The translations under genes were made by a program, and so were the position numbers. A stretch of DNA of 32,369 nucleotides from Prochlorococcus sp. AG-402-A08. Lineage in GTDB: Bacteria; Cyanobacteriota; Cyanobacteriia; PCC-6307; Cyanobiaceae. Positions 17,638 through 24,665 of the stretch are shown here, one piece after another. The stretch is taken from NCBI GenBank assembly GCA_003279585.1, contig QCHH01000016.1:1-32369 (forward strand), written 5' to 3'. The notes under the pieces were generated by a model that saw only the letters and a list, made by a program, of their open reading frames with translations, was not told the DNA's origin and ran no database searches. Position 1 is the first letter of the stretch. The number at the start of each line of letters is the position of its first letter.

Positions 17638-18420
17638 TCAACTCTTACCATGATTTTTAATTAACAAGCCTTGACCTGTAGGAAGCTCAAGAATACTTAA
17701 ACCATAATCAGAAACAATAGGGTCTAAAACTTTTTTTTGAGCAGAATAACTCCACCACCCATAGTCATCAAAAACAATTATCCCAGAATTAGATAATCTA
17801 GGAAGAATCATTTTTAAAGCTCCTTCCTCTGGATCTGGATGATTCATATCAATATGAGCAAAAGCTATTTTATCTGGAATTTCTTTTAAAAGTGTATCAG
17901 GAACTTTACCTTTTATAATTTTCACACATTCATAATTCTTAAATTTATTTTTGACTTTACTATAAAGATTTTTATCTTTTAATTCTCGATGTGGGTCATG
18001 TTCATAATCATCTTTCCAATCAAATAAATCATAAAGATAATAGTTTTTTTCTGATTCTTCGAAATTTATCTTTTTCAAAACTTGCTCTACTGTAATACCC
18101 TCTAATACACCAAGTTCCATAAAATCTCCTTCAACCTTAAGGGCAATCTGCGCAAAGTAAACCAAAATATATAATCGCCAAACAATAGCTCTATTTTTTT
18201 GATCTATATTTTTATCATTAATAAATTCATGATAAAAATTGTCATGTAAGAATGAAAGGTTGCGGTTCCATGTAATAAGATTATCTGATGCAAATATAGC
18301 TAACGGCGCAATAGCTTCTTCTAAAAGCTTTAGACCTTTTCTATATTTTTCTGGATCAGTGACTGAAAAGACGGGGCCCTTCATTCCTAACATAGTCAAC
18401 CTTTCATCTCTTGAAGTCAT
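17638..18420 (-). CDS. TylF-like class I SAM-dependent methyltransferase
   Basis: The 260-residue protein contains a SAM-binding motif GDFMELGVLEG (98-108), then YYLYDLFDW, FAHIDMNHPDPEEGALKMIL with the metal- or substrate-binding aspartate, and GIIVFDDYGWWSY. This order is that of the TylF/MycF sugar O-methyltransferases (macrocin-O-methyltransferase type), which methylate hydroxyls of deoxysugars. It likely methylates a sugar in the island glycan. The ~90 residues before the SAM motif are helical and unassigned. It sits alone on the minus strand between two imperfect direct repeats, which suggests a cassette. Homology to other small-molecule methyltransferases means the target sugar is uncertain. 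Confidence 0.75.
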   Translation of the reverse strand: MTSRDERLTMLGMKGPVFSVTDPEKYRKGLKLLEEAIAPLAIFASDNLITWNRNLSFLHDNFYHEFINDKNIDQKNRAIVWRLYILVYFAQIALKVEGDFMELGVLEGITVEQVLKKINFEESEKNYYLYDLFDWKDDYEHDPHRELKDKNLYSKVKNKFKNYECVKIIKGKVPDTLLKEIPDKIAFAHIDMNHPDPEEGALKMILPRLSNSGIIVFDDYGWWSYSAQKKVLDPIVSDYGLSILELPTGQGLLIKNHGKS

Positions 18421-18798
18421 TATTCTTTTTTGCTTATTATAAGTCCAACTAACATTACTGGAAATAATATATTTATTTTTCTAAATTTATTTTTTCTAAA
18501 ATCAAGCAAGCAACAATACACTAACCAACATAAATTAAAAACTGAAGTTCTTCTTATTAAAATGACCTAGACAAACTGCTAATTAGTTAAAAAACTTTGC
18601 CATAACCATAAAGTAATCGAAGCAATAGCTAACAGAATAATTTAATGGCCTTCTAATAAAAGTAATATCTATTTCAATCCAGAAGGAAGAGGATGAACTG
18701 GTAATTCGTATCAACTGATCAAAGTAATCCTGAAAAGAGCTTTCTGCCTAGTTTCTATATCTAATTTTTGCGTATAAAAGTCCTCGAAAGTCCTTTCC
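18421..18798. other. Intergenic, 378 bases
   Basis: No gene is visible. It holds the right member of the direct repeat (18672-18740) and the upstream region of the methyltransferase gene. Confidence 0.5.
18672..18740 (+). repeat. Imperfect direct repeat, right copy
   Basis: This is the counterpart of 17481-17550 in the same orientation, with roughly three quarters of bases shared by eye. It may be a short relic of coding DNA duplicated when the intervening methyltransferase gene arrived. Confidence 0.5.
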
Positions 18799-19281
18799 TT
18801 AGTTTAATCCCACTCCTCTAGCCATAAGTGTTGCTAAAAAAGGAATAGAAGAAAAACCCACCAATTCAATATTAATTATTAGCCTTAATCTTAAAACCAA
18901 ATTCTCTGTTACTTTAGGAAGATTCCCCTTGCTAAGGGGAATAGCCCATAGAACGTAAGTAATTGTGGGATAAAGAGATAAAGAACCTACTAAGGCAAAA
19001 ACAACTATCTTTGTCCAAAAGATAGGATTTTGAGTATAAAATTCTGAACCCTGACCAAACTTTATAACTCTGTAAATCCCACTTACCAAAAGAGCGACCC
19101 CAGCAATCCCATAAATTATATCTGCAACAACCATAGATATTGCTTCTTGTCTGTTTGGATTAGGCTTTAATGAGATACGCTCAAATATCAATGCTCCAAA
19201 GCAAAGCATAAAGCTCAAATAATGAATGTAAGCTACGGCGGCTGACTTGAATAAATCAACTGGAAAAACGAATCCGAACAC
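18799..19281 (-). CDS. DUF2214 family integral membrane protein
   Basis: The 160-residue protein has four hydrophobic segments (about 8-30, 47-70, 86-107 and 134-152) and matches the DUF2214 pattern: AYIHYLSFMLCFGALIFE at the N-terminus, ADIIYGIAGVALLVSGIYRVIKFGQG in the middle and PFLATLMARGVG at the end. Its function is unknown; the family is widespread in cyanobacteria and proteobacteria. The start is GTG, as no ATG fits. Base composition is richer in G and C than the neighbouring glycan genes, suggesting chromosomal backbone rather than cargo. Confidence 0.8.
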   Translation of the reverse strand: MFGFVFPVDLFKSAAVAYIHYLSFMLCFGALIFERISLKPNPNRQEAISMVVADIIYGIAGVALLVSGIYRVIKFGQGSEFYTQNPIFWTKIVVFALVGSLSLYPTITYVLWAIPLSKGNLPKVTENLVLRLRLIINIELVGFSSIPFLATLMARGVGLN

Positions 19282-19539
19282 AGCTAATAATTTTTTATCA
19301 ATTTATACACTAGCAAAAATCATAAATCACAGAGAGGCTCAAAGGAGCTCGTCGCAAAGAAACCAAAATTGGACTGAATCAGAAAAAGCCACTCTTCCAA
19401 AACTCACTCTCAAAGACACTTCAATGCAAGGCTTTCTTAATTAATTTCATTCTCCTATTTAATCAAGGCTATTACAAATATTTCAAGAATAGGACTAAAT
19501 GTAATTTAATGGATTATTTTACTATTTTCTAATTAGATC

Positions 19540-19932
19540 ATGAAAGAGGCATTAAAGAAAATATTTATGAGCCTATTCACTTTTATATTTATCATGTGCT
19601 CAACATTAATTTTTTTTCATACAGATAGCTTATACGCATCAGAAAGTGATGATGCTAAATTAATTGCTAAAGTATCACAGTCATATACTAAGAAGTTTTG
19701 TAATGCAATCGGGTTTGGACTTTCTAAGGAAAGCGCAATGGACTTTTCCATAGCTGAAAACACACAAGTTTTCAGAAAAAAAAAAGGGATTGATTCTATT
19801 AATAAAGAATTACTGGCAGAAGAAATAGCCATATCAGTTATTGAAAAATGTGGATATCCAATCAACCTATCTGGAGAAAAAGGTGTTCAGGAATTCAAAA
19901 ATTATTATTTAGTCAAAGATTCAGAGACTTAG
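19540..19932 (+). CDS. Small exported protein of unknown function
   Basis: The 130-residue protein begins with a clear signal peptide: a lysine-rich start (MKEALKKIF), a hydrophobic core from about 9 to 27, and a likely cleavage site after YASES near residue 35. The mature part is about 95 residues, mostly helical, with two cysteines that could pair (in KKFCNAIG and EKCGYPIN). I do not recognise the family; it resembles small periplasmic proteins conserved in marine picocyanobacteria. A run of ten adenines lies in the FRKKKGID codons near 19775-19784. It follows the DUF2214 gene in divergent orientation, 258 bases away, and like that gene looks like backbone. Confidence 0.65.
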   Translation: MKEALKKIFMSLFTFIFIMCSTLIFFHTDSLYASESDDAKLIAKVSQSYTKKFCNAIGFGLSKESAMDFSIAENTQVFRKKKGIDSINKELLAEEIAISVIEKCGYPINLSGEKGVQEFKNYYLVKDSET

Positions 19933-20348
19933 AAAATAGCGTAAGTAAGGAAGTGATAAGTTCTCCTCGAAGTTGTCTTCAAATTAAGAATGAACTCTGC
20001 CAGAATAAAATAATGAATCATCTTGCAACGTGAGGGGCGGAATAACTGAGCTCTTACGCAAATCTTTGAGTCGAGAGGAATTCATAATAAGCTCTAAAAT
20101 CAACCTACATAGCTTCCTGCATATGCTTAAATGAATTAGACATTATTCCCATTTACTAAAAATCTTCTAAAACATCTCAAGCCACTATATAAACAATTAT
20201 TTATTTCTCTCCTTCATTCATCAAATCTAAAATAAGGTTTGATTAAATGTATATAGTTACACGAAATCATTCACGACAAATTCACACCCTAATAGAATAC
20301 CTAAACTAAATTTTTATTTATTACCTTACACAAATACAAATCATACAG
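19933..20348. other. Intergenic, 416 bases
   Basis: No gene is recognisable. The first 100 bases can be read as an open frame, but its composition does not support coding. The region should hold the promoter of the TPR/GT gene at 20349. Confidence 0.5.
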
Positions 20349-22736
20349 ATGAATATTGAAAATGCATACTCTCATTTTAATAAAGGTGAAAATGAAAAAG
20401 CATTAAAATATTGCCATGATTTAATCGATCGTGAATCAAGATCAATACAACCTTTAATATTATTATCAAAAATATATTTAAGAAAAAATAATCCCAGAGA
20501 AGCGCTAAAGTATTTGCAAAATGCTATTGAGATTGAACCAGGTAATTTCGAGCTAATTAATGATATTGGAAATATATACAAAATGTTGGATGATATAAAT
20601 AAAGCCAGGGTATATTACGAGAAATCACTATTGATAAATAATAAATACTCCCCCGCACTGACAAACTTGGGTGCTCTTATGATCGGGAATGGTGAAAAAG
20701 AAAAAGGTATTAATCTGTTAAAAATGTCTGTCAATATCGATCCTAATTATGCTATTGGTTGGCATAAGCTTGGCAATGCATATTTCAATATAAAAAAATT
20801 TACTGATGCCGAGAATTCTTTAGTAAAAGCTTTTAAGATTAACCCTAATTCAATTATTTATAATTTTTCACTGGCAAAAGTTCTCTATAGTCAAGAAAAA
20901 CAAAAAAAAGCAATTTCGCATCTCAATACATGTATAAAAATAAATAGCCAATTCTTCCCAGCTTATCTAATGCTTGGATCAATATTTTATAATATAGGAA
21001 ATTTGTTTGATTCTGCTTCTGTTCTTGAAAAAGCAATTCAGATAAATCCCAATAGTTATAAACCTTTCTTTCTTTATGGGCAGACTCAATACAAATTAAA
21101 AAAATTTAATGAGAGCATAGCTTCTTATAAAACTGCAATTAAATTGGATCCAAAAATAGAGGTCTTATACACTAGACTAGCTAATATATATTTACAAATA
21201 GGAAATTTTTTAAAAGCTGAAGAGATTATAAAAGCTGTAATAAAAATAAACCCAAATGAACCTATTTATTACAGAAATCTTAGTGAGATACTCAAGTCTT
21301 CTGGAAAAATTATTGAGGCAAAAGAAGCATGTAGAGTTGCTCTTAACTATAAACCTAAAGATCTACAATTTAATTTTGAATATCTTCAATCATTAAAGAA
21401 AGTATATCAGGATCAAGATGAAATAGATAAAGAAAGAAAAAATTATATAAATAACCTAGAAAAATTAAATACTCTAGATCTAAATTTTAATGGAATAGCT
21501 TTCCCAACTGAATCCTTCAGATTGGCATATCATAACAATGAAAATGATAAACTTATATTAGAAAAATTATTTGATACTCTTTATAAAACTAAAGGAGTTA
21601 TAAATAATAATTTTAATAGACAGCTTCAAATAGATAGCCTAAGAAAAAGAGGAAGAATAAGATTAGGAATAATCTCAGATTTTCTCAGTAATCACTCTGT
21701 AGGACAATATTTTGGTAATGTAATTAAAGATATTGCACTATCAGATTTTGATGTCATAATCTTCAAAGGTCCACGAGCACTAACTGATGAAAACAGTAAA
21801 GAAATAGATTCTTATGCTCAGTCAATAATCAATTTACCAGAATCTATACCATTAGCTACTCAGATAATTATTGAAAAATCTCTTGATATTATTTTCTATC
21901 CAGAAATAGGTATGTCTAATCATACTTATTTTCTATCTCTCTCCAAGCTTGCTTTAATACAAATTACTTCTTTAGGTCATGCCAGCACTTCCGGATCAAA
22001 AAATATTGATTATTTTATTTCATGTAATGGTTACGAAACAAATCAATCAGAAAAATATTATACAGAGAACTTAATTAAACTAAGTAAAATACCATCTAAT
22101 TTTTCTATCCCTAAAATAATTAATAGTTCCTTTAATCGCGCAGATTTAAATCTTCCTAAAAATACTTTTTTAATGGGAATTCCACATTCAATTAATAAGT
22201 TTCATCCAGATTTTGATTATCTTCTTTTAGAAATTCTAAAATCTATACCCAACTCGTATTTATTTTTTTGTTTTTCAAATCAGCTAGAATGTAGTCAACT
22301 AAAGAATAGATGGAGTAAAGTTTCAAAGACATTAATTAGTAGGACAGTTTTTCATCCAAAGGTAGACTTAAATAATTTCTATGAAATTCTTAGACAGTTA
22401 GATATTGTTCTCGATCCATTATATTTCTCAATGGGAATCACATTTTATCAGTCAATGGCTTTTGGAACTCCAGTAGTTACTATGCCATCTAATCAAATGA
22501 GATCGAGATTAGTTTATTCAGGATATAAGCAAATGAATATTAACAATGCCCCTATTGCCAAAAACAATGATGAATATATCTCTTTCTGTAAAAAGATTTC
22601 ATTAGATAAATCATATAAAGAGCATCTGACCAAACAAATTAATCAAAAATCAATAGAATTTCTTTTTAATGATAAAGAGATTTTTAAAGAATACGTAAAT
22701 GCCTTTAATAAAGCAATTGAAAAAGTATTAAAGTAA
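20349..22736 (+). CDS. TPR / GT41-like (SPINDLY-type) glycosyltransferase
   Basis: The 795-residue protein has about ten TPR repeats across residues 1-370, such as ALKYLQNAIEIEPGNFELI and LGAL...KEKGINLLKMSV, followed by a catalytic GT41-like region (about 430-795). In that region IRLGIISDFLSNHSVGQYF holds the conserved His, DIIFYPEIGMSNHTYFLSL and ITSLGHASTSGSKNIDYFI follow, HSINKFHPDFD aligns with the lysine segment of OGT, and LDPLYFSMGITFYQSMAFGTPVVTMPS forms the donor-binding loop. The MGITFYQSMAFGTP form is the bacterial variant of the GHTT motif. It likely glycosylates a protein or oligosaccharide. It lacks the V-P-F leader, and it is the closest relative of the gene at 24666 in the C-terminal half. 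Donor and target are unknown. Confidence 0.83.
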   Translation: MNIENAYSHFNKGENEKALKYCHDLIDRESRSIQPLILLSKIYLRKNNPREALKYLQNAIEIEPGNFELINDIGNIYKMLDDINKARVYYEKSLLINNKYSPALTNLGALMIGNGEKEKGINLLKMSVNIDPNYAIGWHKLGNAYFNIKKFTDAENSLVKAFKINPNSIIYNFSLAKVLYSQEKQKKAISHLNTCIKINSQFFPAYLMLGSIFYNIGNLFDSASVLEKAIQINPNSYKPFFLYGQTQYKLKKFNESIASYKTAIKLDPKIEVLYTRLANIYLQIGNFLKAEEIIKAVIKINPNEPIYYRNLSEILKSSGKIIEAKEACRVALNYKPKDLQFNFEYLQSLKKVYQDQDEIDKERKNYINNLEKLNTLDLNFNGIAFPTESFRLAYHNNENDKLILEKLFDTLYKTKGVINNNFNRQLQIDSLRKRGRIRLGIISDFLSNHSVGQYFGNVIKDIALSDFDVIIFKGPRALTDENSKEIDSYAQSIINLPESIPLATQIIIEKSLDIIFYPEIGMSNHTYFLSLSKLALIQITSLGHASTSGSKNIDYFISCNGYETNQSEKYYTENLIKLSKIPSNFSIPKIINSSFNRADLNLPKNTFLMGIPHSINKFHPDFDYLLLEILKSIPNSYLFFCFSNQLECSQLKNRWSKVSKTLISRTVFHPKVDLNNFYEILRQLDIVLDPLYFSMGITFYQSMAFGTPVVTMPSNQMRSRLVYSGYKQMNINNAPIAKNNDEYISFCKKISLDKSYKEHLTKQINQKSIEFLFNDKEIFKEYVNAFNKAIEKVLK

Positions 22737-23036
22737 ATAAATTAAAAATGAATTAAAAATCACTAAATTTTTCAAATCTATTTGATAAGTAAATATTCAA
22801 GAATCTAACAAATCTTATTCAAATAACTATAAAAATCATCTATGCAACAGTCTATTAATTAATGAAGAGATACGAATAGAGTAGAACTCGAACTTACAGC
22901 TATAAAACGATTTTGAGTACTTAATTCCGACACTAAATCAACTTTCTTGTTTATTAATATCAACAATTTTGTTTTTATTTTTTTCCAAAAATCTCATTTC
23001 TAATCAACTTAATTGCGTTTGCTTCTAATTAATAAA
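22737..23036. other. Intergenic, 300 bases
   Basis: AT-rich with no gene. A short 6-base inverted repeat (TCAAAT-CT-ATTTGA) near 22769-22784 follows the TPR gene, but it lacks a T-run, so I do not call it a terminator. Confidence 0.45.
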
Positions 23037-23079
23037 TGGAGCCAAGCGGACTCGAACCGCTGACCCCCTGCATGCCATG
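23037..23079 (-). pseudogene. tRNA-Ala(GGC) 3'-half copy
   Basis: It matches the 3' 43 bases of the intact tRNA at 24317-24389 exactly, from the discriminator base through the T-arm and variable loop into the anticodon stem-loop. It ends after CTGCATGCCATG, and the next bases diverge. It cannot make a tRNA and is best read as an attachment-site relic. Confidence 0.9.
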
Positions 23080-23085
23080 GATGTT

Positions 23086-23125
23086 GGCTGTTTTGTGAGA
23101 CTGCATGCGACAGCTACAAAAAGCC
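23086..23125. repeat. Imperfect inverted repeat just inside the 3'-half tRNA
   Basis: GGCTGTTTTGT (23086-23096) is complementary to ACAAAAAGCC (23116-23125) with one extra base. The loop contains another CTGCATGC, the first half of the tRNA core. It may be a recombinase-related structure or a terminator-like hairpin; I cannot decide between them. Confidence 0.4.
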
Positions 23126-23208
23126 CATTGATACTAAAAGGTTTCAGAGAATAGTTTTAATCTGCTATAGCAACTTAGGGCAAGTAATAGCAAAAACTCA
23201 CTAGATTT

Positions 23209-23226
23209 TGCACTAATTTTGCACTA
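23209..23226 (+). repeat. Paired TGCACTAA repeats, left end of element A
   Basis: Two TGCACTAA units 11 bases apart (23209 and 23220). The stop codon of the methyltransferase lies inside the first unit, and its last residues, LVQN, are encoded by the repeat. Confidence 0.7.
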
Positions 23227-24130
23227 AATTGATTTGAGACGGGATTTTATTTGTATTTAAACTTATATATCCAATATATTGATCATTAACAGTTTTACTT
23301 ATTCCCAATCTTTTTAAAAAGTAACCACATGAAATAATACCTGATCTAATTAGTTCTTCTATAGTTTCAAAGCTTGCTATAGAGTCATACATAGCATCAC
23401 TCTCCTCAATATTTTTAAACACATCATCGCACATTATTATCGTATTAGAATTTGCTAATGATACTGAATTTATAATATCGGCGCAGACAATGGGATACCC
23501 ATGTGCTCCGTCGATCCATATTAAATCAAATTGATCTTTAAATTCTTTTCTTATAGTTAATAATAATGAGCTTTCTTCAATGAATTCAATATTAGGTTTA
23601 CTTTTTAAGTATTTATTTCTTACCTTCAGGAATTCTTTCCTTTCTTCAGGTTTTCTACGATTATAAGATTCTTTGAATTTGTCGTCATCAGACTTTAAAT
23701 CAATAGTAAAAACCTTTGAATCTGGAAACAACGTTGCTAATACAAGTGAACTAAAGCCTTTATAAGTTCCTATCTCAAGTATTTTTTTAGGGTTAAATTG
23801 TTTCGCGGCCAAGGAAGCAAACATTATAAAATGTTCTGACATCATTCCTGATTCCTCGTTATATTTGCGGCCGAATAGATCAAGAAAAGTCTCATTTATT
23901 TTTTGCAAACCTGCTGTCCTATCTAAGCCATGAGCTTTGTAAAGTAGTTCTTGTTTAGGTAAATTTTCCTTCCGATAATCTTCTGATGACTTGGTACTAA
24001 TAATAATATTTTCTTTGATTTCTCCTAAAGAAAATGGAACTGTAATTGTTTCTACTCTACTGACTTTCTGTTTCATCATATCTTTCTTAATAGATTTCCC
24101 CATAATTTTATTATCTAATGTAAAAGACAT
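23213..24130 (-). CDS. Class I SAM-dependent methyltransferase with V-P-F leader
   Basis: The 305-residue protein has a SAM-binding motif ILEIGTYKGFSS (117-128), SKVFTIDL (138-145), a catalytic region FDLIWIDGAHGYPIV (201-215) and IIMCDDVFKN (231-240). This order is that of the Methyltransf_24 type, which usually methylates a sugar or small-molecule hydroxyl. Ahead of this fold, residues 27-47 form the leader VETITVPFSLGEIKENIIIST, matching the N-terminus of the TPR glycosyltransferases at 6710, 24666 and 31395 even at DNA level. That a methyltransferase and TPR proteins share it is unusual. The start is ATG at 24130; ATGs at residues 10 and 18 are alternatives that would still keep the leader. 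The gene lies in element A between TGCACTAA pairs. Confidence 0.8.
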   Translation of the reverse strand: MSFTLDNKIMGKSIKKDMMKQKVSRVETITVPFSLGEIKENIIISTKSSEDYRKENLPKQELLYKAHGLDRTAGLQKINETFLDLFGRKYNEESGMMSEHFIMFASLAAKQFNPKKILEIGTYKGFSSLVLATLFPDSKVFTIDLKSDDDKFKESYNRRKPEERKEFLKVRNKYLKSKPNIEFIEESSLLLTIRKEFKDQFDLIWIDGAHGYPIVCADIINSVSLANSNTIIMCDDVFKNIEESDAMYDSIASFETIEELIRSGIISCGYFLKRLGISKTVNDQYIGYISLNTNKIPSQINLVQN

Positions 24131-24225
24131 ATCAATTTTGACCTGTCTAAAGTTAATACTATTTCACTAGGATTGGGCTTAATAAAACAAACAAGATTAG
24201 AATCCATGCAAGTTATCTATCTAAA

Positions 24226-24244
24226 TGCACTAACTTTTGCACTA
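24226..24244 (+). repeat. Paired TGCACTAA repeats, right end of element A
   Basis: Two TGCACTAA units 12 bases apart (24226 and 24238), followed by AAATTGATTT as at 23223. They lie 73 bases from the 3' end of the intact tRNA. The extended similarity to 23209-23250 includes AGACG and GATTT. Confidence 0.7.
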
Positions 24245-24316
24245 AATTGATTTAGACGAGATTTAAGACCATTGAGAATGAAGATCTAATCCCTTCATAA
24301 CAATATTTTTGAAGAA

Positions 24317-24389
24317 TGGAGCCAAGCGGACTCGAACCGCTGACCCCCTGCATGCCATGCAGGTGCTCTACCAACTGAGCTATGGCCCC
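24317..24389 (-). tRNA. tRNA-Ala (anticodon GGC)
   Basis: The 73-base gene on the minus strand folds into a full cloverleaf. The acceptor stem is GGGGCCA/TGGCTCC and includes the G3:U70 wobble pair that identifies alanine tRNAs. The D-arm has GCTC/GAGC, the anticodon stem is CCTGC/GCAGG around loop ATGGCAT (anticodon GGC), and the T-arm is AGCGG/CCGCT around TTCGAGT. The CCA end is not encoded. It decodes GCC and GCU. It is the intact copy between two partial copies of itself. Confidence 0.96.
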
Positions 24390-24460
24390 AAATCGTTTAC
24401 ATAACAGTGATTGCAATCAATCTCAAGCAACATAACCATTATACTTCACCACTCAAATAT

Positions 24461-24485
24461 ACCCAAACACACCCAGATATACCCA
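24461..24485 (+). repeat. Three ACCCA boxes with a 10-base period
   Basis: ACCCA occurs at 24461, 24471 and 24481, exactly one helical turn apart, immediately before the TGCGGTA repeats. The related flank at 31260 keeps only one box. Confidence 0.6.
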
Positions 24486-24488
24486 ATG

Positions 24489-24518
24489 TGCGGTAGATTC
24501 TGCGGTAAATCTGCGGTA
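24489..24518 (+). repeat. TGCGGTA tandem repeats, left end of element B
   Basis: TGCGGTA occurs at 24489, 24501 and 24512, with a variant TGCGGCA at 24568. The spacing of 11-12 bases equals that of the TGCACTAA pairs in element A, while the middle two bases differ (GG instead of AC). Confidence 0.7.
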
Positions 24519-24665
24519 AGCTCTTTGCAATAGGCAACAGGGTTTATGGACAAATGGGTAATAAATCTGCGGCAAAACCTTCGAGAAGATGGTCATATTG
24601 AATTTAATGTTAGAATTGATTCTAGAAATTGGAACTAACCAACTGAACATATAAGGGGAACTTAA

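Larger units (their letters stand above)
23037..24389. mobile_element. Candidate tRNA-integrated element A (methyltransferase cassette)
   Basis: Left boundary: the tRNA-Ala 3'-half. Right boundary: the intact tRNA-Ala. Both carry the same CTGCATGCCATG core in direct orientation 1280 bases apart, so recombination between them would release the cargo and leave an intact tRNA. The only cargo is the methyltransferase at 23213-24130. Paired TGCACTAA repeats lie near each inner end. No integrase is present, so any movement would need one in trans. Confidence 0.6.

Noticed and set aside
19247-19444. 65-codon open frame on the plus strand
   Set aside because: It overlaps the start of the DUF2214 gene, is low in complexity and shows no protein features.
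19775-19784. Run of ten A in the small exported protein gene as a frameshifting site
   Set aside because: Long A runs are expected at this base composition, and no alternative frame of interest follows.
24453-24650. 65-codon open frame on the minus strand across the TGCGGTA repeats, possibly an integrase tail
   Set aside because: The apparent peptide is produced by the repeats and shows no integrase catalytic residues.
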